In this document: one piece after another, positions 1-4,762 of the stretch | Layout: every line of letters starts with the position of its first letter | Position numbering within the stretch: position 1 is the first letter of the stretch | NCBI GenBank assembly: GCA_027068235.1 | Contig: JAMOUE010000254.1 | Span: forward strand, 1 to 8,072 | From: Deltaproteobacteria bacterium | Lineage (GTDB): Bacteria; Desulfobacterota; Dissulfuribacteria; Dissulfuribacterales; QOAL01 | Direction of reading: 5' to 3' | DNA length: 8,072 nucleotides | Translations under genes and position numbers: made by a program | The notes under the pieces: model-generated | The model's database searches: none | Seen by the model: the letters and a program-made list of their open reading frames with translations, nothing else | Told to the model about the DNA's origin: nothing

Positions 1-86
1 AACATCTGGACTGGTTTCTTGTGGCAGCTTCCATTGGCAGTTTGGTATTTGCCGGAGTGCTTCTTTGGATTCAGTTTACAGGGTGA
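1..86 (+). CDS. C-terminal end of a membrane protein (partial, 5' end outside window)
   Basis: Reading from base 3, the plus strand is open to a TGA at 84-86 and gives about 27 residues ending WIQFTG. Residues from WFLVAAS to VLLWIQF form one continuous hydrophobic segment with small residues (A, G, S), as expected for a last transmembrane helix. The stop lies inside the 3' end of the minus-strand xseB gene, an 11-base convergent overlap. Nothing identifies the family, and the stretch is too short to exclude a chance open frame. The helix-like composition and the position of the stop favour a real gene end. Confidence 0.45.
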   Translation, partial: HLDWFLVAASIGSLVFAGVLLWIQFTG

Positions 87-360
87 GATCCTGCTCTATA
101 TCATCAAGCTCTTTCTCTACTATTTGGCCACTTTCCTGATCCTTGACTAGCACCTTTATCCTTTCTTCGGCCTTTTGAAGAAGTTTGGCGCAGTGGTTGG
201 AAAGTTTCATGCCCTCTTCAAAGAGGCTTACTGCCTGCTCCAGGGGCAGGTCTTGTTTTTCCAATCTTTCTACTATCTCTTGAAGCCTCTCCAGGCCGGT
301 TTCAAAATCAAGAACCTCTTCATTTTTCTTGCTTTTTTTATCTTTTCCTTTGGGAGCCAT
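76..360 (-). CDS. xseB: Exodeoxyribonuclease VII small subunit
   Basis: This encodes the small subunit of exonuclease VII, a cytoplasmic enzyme that degrades single-stranded DNA to oligonucleotides. Several small subunits bind one catalytic XseA subunit. The 94-residue length is normal for the family. After a lysine-rich head (residues 3-13) comes the typical helical hairpin: FETGLERLQEIVERLE, then LPLEQAVSLFEEG, then a second helix rich in K and E ending AEERIKVL. The acidic tail (ELDDIEQDL) is also usual. The ATG at 358-360 lies 23 bases inside the preceding cyclo-ligase gene, so translation is probably coupled; no strong SD is visible. xseA is not in the window. The stop overlaps the end of the convergent gene on its left. 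Confidence 0.93.
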   Translation of the reverse strand: MAPKGKDKKSKKNEEVLDFETGLERLQEIVERLEKQDLPLEQAVSLFEEGMKLSNHCAKLLQKAEERIKVLVKDQESGQIVEKELDDIEQDLTL

Positions 361-919
361 TGCAGATTATCGTCTCTTTTTCTGTAATGATATAGTCCAT
401 GAATTGGTCGTGAGGTTTAACTGGTAAGCTATTATCAAGCACTTGCAATGAAAAGGCAAGCCCAATTCTTATTGCCCTTGGTGCTTCATTAGAGAGGAAT
501 CTGTCATAGAATCCCCCACCATAGCCAAATCTGCCTCCTTGCCTGTCAAAGACACTGCCTGGCACTATGACAACATCAAGGTGGGCAGGGTCTATTCTGG
601 TGCATTTATCTGGGTCTGGCTCCATAATAGAAAATGCTCCGGGTCTTAATTGATCTAGTGAGGTTATTTTGTAACAAAGTAGTCTTTTCTCTTTTACCAA
701 GGTCCTTGGCAGAGCTATTTGTTCCTTGTCTGAAATGCGTCTTTTGATTTCAGAAAGCGTATTTACCTCGCTTCTAAAGGAGTGGAAAAAAAGCGGGAGC
801 TTACACTCTCTGTAAGGTCTTAGCTGACGAAGATTTTCTAGGATCTTGTTACTGTATTCCTCTATCTGGGATGGAGAAAGGCCATCTCGTAAGGCAAGTA
901 TTTTCTTTCTAAGATCCAA
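338..919 (-). CDS. ygfA: 5-formyltetrahydrofolate cyclo-ligase (methenyl-THF synthetase)
   Basis: Cytoplasmic enzyme that converts 5-formyl-THF to 5,10-methenyl-THF with ATP, returning a storage or inhibitory folate to one-carbon metabolism. The 193 residues carry the family hallmarks: an N-terminal basic helix RKKILALRDGLSP, a central FSIMEPDP (96-103), the glycine-rich signature GGRFGYGGGFYDRFL (128-142) that shapes the nucleotide and substrate site, and PHDQFMDYIITE near the C-terminus (169-180). The start is a TTG at 917-919. An in-frame TAA lies nine bases upstream and no later ATG is plausible, so TTG is the best choice although the SD is poor. It follows the secreted OB-fold gene by 34 bases and overlaps xseB by 23 bases, which implies one transcript. 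Confidence 0.93.
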   Translation of the reverse strand: MDLRKKILALRDGLSPSQIEEYSNKILENLRQLRPYRECKLPLFFHSFRSEVNTLSEIKRRISDKEQIALPRTLVKEKRLLCYKITSLDQLRPGAFSIMEPDPDKCTRIDPAHLDVVIVPGSVFDRQGGRFGYGGGFYDRFLSNEAPRAIRIGLAFSLQVLDNSLPVKPHDQFMDYIITEKETIICNGSQRKR

Positions 920-953
920 GGGGCTTTATTAGATTAAGAAAGGGTAAGTAAGG

Positions 954-1412
954 TTACATACTTTGGCCTGGCACGAAGAATATCTTCATGCACGAAGAGC
1001 GTTTTATCACCCTTTTGCTCCAGACGGGTTTGCAGTTGTTGTCACGAAATTGGATACTGCGTCCTGTGGGAAGGGTTTTTACTGACCTGGCAACCAGGTA
1101 TAGAGCACCGTCTGTGCCGTAAAACTTGGAGCCTACTACACGGACTGTCATGCCAGGAGAGAGTTTCATATGAATGCGTTCTACAAACCAACTTGGGGCA
1201 GTGATTACATTAAATGATCTGGAATTGGATTCTAGTACGAAACATTTAAGTCCTCTGAATTCGCAACCTGAAGATTTTAGGACCGTGCCCGATACAATTA
1301 TTTCAGTGTTTTCATCATAGCCTACACTATCTGAATCAGCTGCACATACACAGGTTAAAGAGAACATAAAAGCAAGTAGTGAAGTCGTAAAAAACAAAAC
1401 ACCTTTATGCAT
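954..1412 (-). CDS. Small secreted OB-fold-like protein of unknown function
   Basis: A 152-residue protein starting at the ATG at 1410-1412. The N-terminus (K3, hydrophobic 5-20, then CVCA|ADSD) is a Sec signal peptide with a likely signal peptidase I cut after residue 24; there is no good lipobox. The mature part reads as a small beta-barrel: IIVSGTVLKS, FVLESNSRSFNVITAPSWF, then KLSPGMTVRVVGSKF, ALYLVARSVKTL and the tail IQFRDNNCKPVW. This layout resembles uncharacterised periplasmic OB-fold proteins, but I cannot name the family. An upstream in-frame ATG (1464-1466) is rejected because it lies before the predicted sigma-54 transcription start (about 1458), and because GGGAGAGGA at 1422-1430 is well spaced for 1412. 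The ATG at 1419-1421 touches that SD and is less likely. Six cysteines are present, four of them after the predicted cleavage site. It is first in the cluster with ygfA and xseB. Confidence 0.72.
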   Translation of the reverse strand: MHKGVLFFTTSLLAFMFSLTCVCAADSDSVGYDENTEIIVSGTVLKSSGCEFRGLKCFVLESNSRSFNVITAPSWFVERIHMKLSPGMTVRVVGSKFYGTDGALYLVARSVKTLPTGRSIQFRDNNCKPVWSKRVIKRSSCMKIFFVPGQSM

Positions 1413-1421
1413 AGGCACCAT

Positions 1422-1430
1422 TCCTCTCCC
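1422..1430 (-). promoter_or_regulatory. Ribosome binding site of the secreted OB-fold protein
   Basis: The minus strand reads GGGAGAGGA, ending nine bases before the ATG at 1410-1412. This spacing decides the start. The nine bases are an exact complement of UCCUCUCCC in the predicted small RNA (encoded at 1959-1967), so the site is a candidate target of that RNA. Confidence 0.6.
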
Positions 1431-1468
1431 ACCGGATGAGATTTTAGATAATATGTTAAGAACCATTA

Positions 1469-1484
1469 CGCAACAACCGTGCCG
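1469..1484 (-). promoter_or_regulatory. Sigma-54 (-24/-12) promoter for the secreted-protein/ygfA/xseB cluster
   Basis: The minus strand reads CGGCAC-GGTTG-TTGCG, against the consensus TGGCAC-N5-TTGCW. GG (1483-1482) and GC (1471-1470) are exactly ten bases apart, as sigma-54 requires. The predicted transcription start is near 1458, giving a leader of about 46 nt to the ATG at 1412. A large inverted repeat (1500-1539) and further dyads lie upstream, where an activator would bind. Confidence 0.72.
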
Positions 1485-1499
1485 ATTCTTTTATTAAAG

Positions 1500-1539
1500 G
1501 TTTACTAGGGACTTGTCATGCACACAAGACCCTGTAAAC
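1500..1539. repeat. 40-bp imperfect inverted repeat next to the sigma-54 promoter
   Basis: The left arm is GTTTAC (1500-1505), one extra T, then AGGGACTTGT (1507-1516). The spacer is CATGCAC. The right arm is ACAAGACCCT (1524-1533) then GTAAAC (1534-1539). The arms match in all but one pair plus one bulged base. Neither strand has a T-run after it, so it is not a typical terminator. The centre is about 62 bases before the predicted start at 1458. The inner CTTGT-N7-ACAAG has the size of an NtrC-type activator site, but a structured RNA is also possible. Confidence 0.6.
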
Positions 1540-1564
1540 AAAAGGATAAGGGCCTTTTATGTTC

Positions 1565-1584
1565 TTTTCAAGAGATTTTGAAAA
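1565..1584. repeat. Perfect 7-bp inverted repeat
   Basis: TTTTCAA (1565-1571), a six-base spacer, then TTGAAAA (1578-1584). It is AT-rich and may be an operator half of the region upstream of the promoter at 1469-1484. It could arise by chance more easily than its neighbours. Confidence 0.4.
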
Positions 1585-1586
1585 TG

Positions 1587-1602
1587 GCTCATGGCCGTGA
1601 GC
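1587..1602. repeat. 16-bp near-palindrome, candidate activator site
   Basis: GCTCATGGCCGTGAGC is palindromic except for one T/G pair. Its centre is about 136 bases upstream of the predicted sigma-54 start at 1458, within the usual range of enhancer sites for NtrC-type proteins. Binding is inference from position and symmetry. Confidence 0.4.
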
Positions 1603-1604
1603 AT

Positions 1605-1631
1605 CACATCTAGCTCAAAGTCGTAGATGTG
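1605..1631. repeat. Perfect 8-bp inverted repeat
   Basis: CACATCTA (1605-1612), an 11-base spacer, then TAGATGTG (1624-1631). It is the last of a run of dyads and directly abuts the TGCA-rich array. It may be a hairpin in a transcript or a protein site. Confidence 0.45.
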
Positions 1632-1690
1632 CATAGCGCAAATTTTGCATTTATGCATTTTTTGCATTTTGCATAGCTGCAAGAATTGCA
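1630..1690. repeat. TGCA motif array, about 8-bp period
   Basis: TGCA occurs at 1630, 1646, 1654, 1663, 1670, 1678 and 1687, so after the first gap the steps are 7 to 9 bases. Most copies belong to an imperfect TTTTGCAT unit. Local palindromes are GCAAATTTTGC, TGCATTTATGCA and TGCAAGAATTGCA. It is too short and too irregular for a CRISPR array. It may be a multi-site operator or a slipped tandem repeat. Confidence 0.55.
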
Positions 1691-1915
1691 TTTTCTTCTC
1701 TTAAAAAAAATTAAATTCATAAAAAAGTGCTTTAAGTAATATATTCGTGGAAAAGTGCAGCCTTTTGTTGGGGATAAGGCAGTTTGACCGGCGTAGGGTA
1801 ATGAAGGAAAGGGCAGACATGGTGGCTAAAGAGCCTATCAGCCTGATTGTAGCGTAAATATGTGTCTTTTAAGGTGGTTATCTACTTAATTGGCAACTCA
1901 ATATAGTGAAAAGAC

Positions 1916-1957
1916 AAAAAAAGAAGGCCTTCTTATAGGAGGTATCAGAAGGCCTTC
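1916..1957 (-). terminator. Strong intrinsic terminator with a CCUCC loop
   Basis: On the minus strand, GAAGGCCTTCT (1957-1947) pairs perfectly with AGAAGGCCTTC (1933-1923). An inner AUA/UAU stem sits above a G/A mismatch and leaves the five-base loop CCUCC (1942-1938). Seven T residues follow (1922-1916). On the plus strand the hairpin is followed by GGGGAGAGG, so the terminator works in one direction only. It would end the predicted small RNA and any read-through from the response regulator at 2104-3483. Confidence 0.85.
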
Positions 1958-2001
1958 GGGGAGAGGAGGGTTGGGAGGGATAGGGAGTTTTGCTATGTTC
2001 A
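1916..2001 (-). ncRNA. Predicted sigma-54-dependent C-rich small RNA with anti-SD motifs
   Basis: The boundaries are the predicted start, 12 bases after the -12 element (about 2001), and the U-run of the terminator, giving about 85 nt. The first 43 nt contain almost no G and include CUCCCUAUCCCUCCC and CCCUCCUCUCCCC, so this part should be single-stranded. The 3' half is the terminator hairpin, whose loop region reads ACCUCCU, identical to the anti-Shine-Dalgarno core of 16S rRNA. No reading frame is evident. Proposed role: base pairing with SD sequences of mRNAs to block translation. Known parallels are the Qrr RNAs of Vibrio (sigma-54 driven, qrr1 beside the NtrC-type regulator gene luxO) and the CCUCC-bearing cuckoo RNAs of Alphaproteobacteria. 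I see no evidence of homology to either. Alternative: it is only the 3' untranslated end of the regulator mRNA. Confidence 0.62.
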
Positions 2002-2011
2002 ATTTATTTAA

Positions 2012-2027
2012 AGCAAGCTTTGTGCCA
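2012..2027 (-). promoter_or_regulatory. Full-consensus sigma-54 promoter
   Basis: The minus strand reads TGGCAC-AAAGC-TTGCT followed by TTA, matching every position of the -24/-12 consensus. GG (2026-2025) and GC (2014-2013) are ten bases apart. The predicted start is near 2001. The next thing downstream is not a gene but a terminator about 50-80 bases away, so the product should be a short RNA. Confidence 0.78.
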
Positions 2028-2070
2028 TTCTTTGTTTCGTTTCCTTGTCGTGTTAATTTGTTTAAGTATC

Positions 2071-2086
2071 TGCACGTATCGTGCCA
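2071..2086 (-). promoter_or_regulatory. Second -24/-12-like element or activator-binding dyad
   Basis: The minus strand reads TGGCAC-GATAC-GTGCA: GG and GC are ten bases apart and only the first T of TTGC differs from consensus. The same bases form the dyad GCACG-TAT-CGTGC (2072-2084), whose centre is about 77 bases before the predicted start at 2001. The dyad resembles the NtrC site layout TGCAC...GTGCA. It could be a tandem promoter or the enhancer site serving the promoter at 2012-2027; the position favours the enhancer. Confidence 0.5.
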
Positions 2087-2103
2087 TTTAAATTGTTTTT
2101 AAA

Positions 2104-3483
2104 TTACTTTCGCTTCTTATAGCCATATTTTTTGATCTTGTACTGTAATGTCCTTAAGGAAATTCCAAGGATATCAGCAGCTTTTTTGCGATGTCCCTTT
2201 GTGATTTCAAGGGTTTTTTCAATGGCCTCTTTCTCTATTTCCTCAAGTGGTTTGAGTTCCTGCGCAGAAGTTTCGCTCTTATTCGGCTCTGACGAGTCAG
2301 GAGCATTCAGGTCTAGAAAGGATAGATCGCTGCGTTTTAGCTCTTGTTGTTTTTCGTCTGCAAGGATGACAGCCCTTTCAATGGCATTATACAACTCCCT
2401 GATGTTGCCAGGCCACTTGTACGATTTCAGAAGTTCTAGGGCCTCAGGACTTATATCTTTCATCTGCTTGCCCACCCGCATGGAAATGGTTCCAAGCAGA
2501 TGATGGCTTACTGCCTCTATTGCACCAGGCCTTTTTCTAAGAGGAGGAAGCTCTATGGGAAATACACTCAATCTGTAATAGAGGTCTTCCCTGAATGTCT
2601 TGTCCTTTATCTTGGCCTTCAGATCCTGATTTGTTGCCGCCACGATCCTGGCGTTGGTGGTCAGGGTAATTGTGCCTCCAACCCGTTCAAAGGCCTTTTC
2701 TTGCAGTATGCGAAGGAGTTTGGCCTGGGCTGCAAGAGGCATTTCTCCTATTTCGTCAAGGAAGATGGTTCCATCCTGGGCAAGTTCGAACTTACCCTGT
2801 TTGGTTTTTATTGCCCCAGTGAAGGCACCTTTTTCGTGGCCAAAAAGCTCAGATTCTATGAGGGTTTCAGGTATGGCAGCACAGTTTAACTCTACAAAAG
2901 CCCCTTTTTTCCCGCTTAACTGGTGTATTACCTTTGCAATCAGGCTTTTCCCCGTGCCGCTTTCTCCATGTAAAAGTATGGTTGCTTCAGTGGTTGCAAC
3001 CCGTTGAATCTGCTGCCAAACCTCCTCCATACCTGCAAATATTACATTTGTGGGAGGGAGGCCATCAGTTAGTTGAGTCTGCCAAAGTGTATTACTATTT
3101 ATAAGAGTCTGCCGTTCAAGTACCTTTTCCACGGCAAGTCTCAACTCGTCCGGGTTTTTAAGCGGCTTTATGAGATAGTCAAGGGCACCGCACTTCATGG
3201 CCTCCACAGCGTTTTCTACTGAGGCATAGGCTGTAAGGATAATAAAATCTGTTTCAGGAGACTCCTTTTTGACTTTTTTCAGCAGGTCCAAACCAGACAT
3301 TTCTGGCATCTTCAGGTCTGAAATGATAAGATTTGGTGCAAATTTTTCCATTATCACAAGGGCCTCAGGGCCGCTGTAGGCACCCCTGACATCGTATCCT
3401 TCCTTTTTCAAGATACGGCTTGCAAGAAGAACAAGGGATTTTTCATCATCAACAACAAGGATTCTAAAATCTTTTTTTTCCAT
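2104..3483 (-). CDS. NtrC-family sigma-54-dependent response regulator (orphan)
   Basis: A 459-residue cytoplasmic transcription activator with three domains. The receiver (residues 6-120) has D12/D13, phosphoacceptor D56 in SDLKMP, T84 and K106. The AAA+ domain (about 147-375) has Walker A GESGTGKS (173-180), an intact sigma-54-contact loop GAFTGA (219-224), Walker B FLDEIGE (241-247) and the arginine region FREDLYYR (297-304). A Fis-type helix-turn-helix (about 429-455, RKKAADILGISLRTLQYKI) ends it. All ATPase and phosphorylation residues are present. The start ATG has a weak AGG upstream. No histidine kinase gene adjoins it. Its 3' flank carries a consensus sigma-54 promoter and a predicted small RNA on the same strand, its most obvious candidate target. 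No terminator lies directly after the stop. Confidence 0.95.
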   Translation of the reverse strand: MEKKDFRILVVDDEKSLVLLASRILKKEGYDVRGAYSGPEALVIMEKFAPNLIISDLKMPEMSGLDLLKKVKKESPETDFIILTAYASVENAVEAMKCGALDYLIKPLKNPDELRLAVEKVLERQTLINSNTLWQTQLTDGLPPTNVIFAGMEEVWQQIQRVATTEATILLHGESGTGKSLIAKVIHQLSGKKGAFVELNCAAIPETLIESELFGHEKGAFTGAIKTKQGKFELAQDGTIFLDEIGEMPLAAQAKLLRILQEKAFERVGGTITLTTNARIVAATNQDLKAKIKDKTFREDLYYRLSVFPIELPPLRKRPGAIEAVSHHLLGTISMRVGKQMKDISPEALELLKSYKWPGNIRELYNAIERAVILADEKQQELKRSDLSFLDLNAPDSSEPNKSETSAQELKPLEEIEKEAIEKTLEITKGHRKKAADILGISLRTLQYKIKKYGYKKRK

Positions 3484-3525
3484 TGTTTAACCTATTCAAT
3501 TTACTTAAAGCTATTATTGCAGAGA

Positions 3526-3540
3526 GCCTTTTTAAAAGGC
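3526..3540. repeat. Short palindrome between the divergent genes
   Basis: GCCTTTTTAAAAGGC is a perfect 7-bp inverted repeat around one base. It lies in the 155-base spacer between the divergent response regulator and lipid kinase genes. No T-run follows on either strand, so it may be an operator rather than a terminator. The rest of the spacer shows no clear promoter to my eye. Confidence 0.4.
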
Positions 3541-3638
3541 ATGAGCCGTCATTGCGAGGCGGCGCTTTCCCCATTTTTTAATGTAAGATCATCAAAACTG
3601 TTTATAAATTAGTTGGCATATCTTATGGTATCAAGTTG

Positions 3639-4694
3639 ATGGACTGCTTATTCTTCATCAATCCTACATCAGGTTCTGGACAGGGGCGCAGGCTTGCTGA
3701 CCAGATAGAACAGTTCAGTATTCCAGCACCTGTCTTCAAACAGGTGGTCTTTACCGATCCAGAAAGGCTTTCTCAGCAGGTATATTCCTGTGCAAAAAAC
3801 AAGGATCTTGTTGTTCTTTGCGGTGGTGATGGAACGGTCAGCTCCATTGTCTCACACCTTGTAAATCTAGAACAGATCCCACCGATAGCCATTATACCAC
3901 TTGGCACAGGAAATGACATAGCAAGAGGGACAATGTGGCTGAAGAGCTGGATGAAATTTGGTTTAGATGGCCTTTTCTACGCAATAAAAGAGGGACGATG
4001 CGGAAGCCTTGATGTCTGGCAACTGCAGATTGAGCGGGCGGGCAGCTCTAAACATTATACACTATGCGCCTATGTAGGCATCGGTTACGATGGCAGGGTT
4101 TGCCAAGAGTTTTTGAGGCTCAATCAGTTTTTCATAAAACGCAAGATTTCTACCAGCGTAAAGAGGCTCCTCTATCTGCCTGCAGGACTTAGAATATTTT
4201 ATAAGAATCTTTTACATCCAGAGCGGATTCGCTGCACCATCTGCTATAATGATGAAAAAGGAAAAGATGTTCAGGCAGGTGAAGACCGTTTGGGTCAGAT
4301 CCTTTTTTGTAACACAGGTTATTACGCTGGAGGGAGCTTGTTATACAAGGATTTCAGCATTGATGATGGATTGATGGAATTTTTTGGACTCAAAGGTTAT
4401 CTTTCTTACATGCAGTTGCTTTTTGAGGGACGGCTGCCTGTTCGGCATTCTTCCATTATTCCTGTAAAGTCCAGTTCATTCCAGATGGAGTTTTTCAGTT
4501 CCGCATACTTCCAAGTAGATGGTGAACCAATGGGGCTCCTTGAAAAGGGCAGTAAGGTCAAGTTGGAGCTTTTTAGAAAAGTGCCATTACTTACTCCTTT
4601 TCTAGATAAATACGCCAAGAAAAAGCTCAAGGAGCTGAGACCATCGCCTGAGTTAAACGAGCTCTCCTCATCGGTCAGACCAGTAGTTACGTAA
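3639..4694 (+). CDS. Diacylglycerol-kinase-like lipid kinase with eukaryote-type accessory domain
   Basis: A 351-residue protein expected to phosphorylate diacylglycerol or a related lipid with ATP at the inner face of the membrane. The catalytic half shows NPTSGSG (about 8-14), the nucleotide-binding GGDGTV (62-67) and PLGTGNDIARG (87-97). The second half (about 124-330) has YVGIGYDGRV, LFCNTGYYAGGSLLYKDFS, DDGLMEFFG and YFQVDGEPM, the pattern of the accessory domain of eukaryotic diacylglycerol kinases more than of bacterial DgkB/YegS. There is no C1 domain or membrane helix. The start is ATG 3639; a TTG directly before it is possible, and the SD is weak for both. It is divergent from the response regulator and 68 bases before the PilZ gene, perhaps in one operon. 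The true lipid substrate cannot be read from the sequence. Confidence 0.85.
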   Translation: MDCLFFINPTSGSGQGRRLADQIEQFSIPAPVFKQVVFTDPERLSQQVYSCAKNKDLVVLCGGDGTVSSIVSHLVNLEQIPPIAIIPLGTGNDIARGTMWLKSWMKFGLDGLFYAIKEGRCGSLDVWQLQIERAGSSKHYTLCAYVGIGYDGRVCQEFLRLNQFFIKRKISTSVKRLLYLPAGLRIFYKNLLHPERIRCTICYNDEKGKDVQAGEDRLGQILFCNTGYYAGGSLLYKDFSIDDGLMEFFGLKGYLSYMQLLFEGRLPVRHSSIIPVKSSSFQMEFFSSAYFQVDGEPMGLLEKGSKVKLELFRKVPLLTPFLDKYAKKKLKELRPSPELNELSSSVRPVVT

Positions 4695-4750
4695 TTTGAC
4701 ATTAGTGACGATAGATAATCAAAAGGCATCTATTTATAAAATTGTTGGAT

Positions 4751-4756
4751 GAGGAG
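4751..4756 (+). promoter_or_regulatory. Ribosome binding site of the PilZ gene
   Basis: GAGGAG ends six bases before the ATG at 4763-4765, which selects that start over an upstream TTG at 4742. It is complementary to CUCCUC in the predicted small RNA, although any strong SD would be. Confidence 0.7.
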
Positions 4757-4762
4757 CTAAGC

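Larger units (their letters stand above)
1467..2103. other. Gene-free regulatory region of about 640 bases
   Basis: No convincing protein gene is found between the secreted-protein gene and the response regulator. It holds three -24/-12-like elements on the minus strand, a predicted small RNA with terminator, a block of inverted repeats (1500-1631) and a TGCA-rich array (1630-1690). The stretch 1691-1912 has an A-rich segment (1702-1726) and then ordinary-looking sequence. Its only open frame is a short one ending at a TAA at 1855-1857 (18 codons from the ATG at 1801), without a good SD. I see nothing else supportable there. Confidence 0.7.

Noticed and set aside
1464..1466. ATG as start of the secreted protein (170-residue form)
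   Set aside because: It lies upstream of the predicted sigma-54 transcription start, would put 18 extra residues before the signal peptide, and lacks an SD.
1540..1558. AAAAGG/CCTTTT hairpin as a minus-strand terminator
   Set aside because: The stem is six mostly A-T pairs and is followed by GTTTAC rather than a T-run.
1634..1649. TAGCGC-AAATT-TTGCA as a plus-strand sigma-54 promoter
   Set aside because: The essential first G of the -24 GG is an A, and no gene or RNA signal lies downstream. The match is explained by the TGCA array.
1630..1690. CRISPR array
   Set aside because: Units are about 8 bases with no unique spacers and no cas genes nearby.
1801..1857. 18-codon plus-strand open frame (MKERADMVAKEPISLIVA)
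   Set aside because: The residue mix looks protein-like and the frame stays open from about 1723, but there is no clear SD or promoter and no recognisable family. It is too short to call.
1740..1860. c-di-GMP (GEMM) riboswitch
   Set aside because: Isolated GGCA and CCGG pieces are present, but the conserved core order and paired stems are missing.
1467..1889. 6S RNA, often found near ygfA
   Set aside because: I find no long bulged duplex of the 6S kind, and a protein gene lies between this spacer and ygfA.
1938..1988. GGA-rich plus strand read as a CsrB/RsmY-type RNA with CsrA sites
   Set aside because: AGGAGG in a hairpin loop fits a CsrA site, but on the plus strand there is no U-run after the hairpin and no promoter, while the minus strand has both.
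1890..2102. 70-residue plus-strand open frame over the small RNA region
   Set aside because: It starts at a non-ATG codon without an SD, its sequence is low-complexity (GRGGLGGIG) and it lies opposite the promoter and terminator signals of the minus strand.
2500..3007. Plus-strand open frames opposite the response regulator genes
   Set aside because: They mirror conserved AAA+ coding sequence; the same shadow frames occur opposite the second regulator at 6544-6879.
4696..4701. TTGACA as a -35 box for the PilZ gene
   Set aside because: No acceptable -10 box is found 16-18 bases downstream; GATAAT is only 12 bases away.
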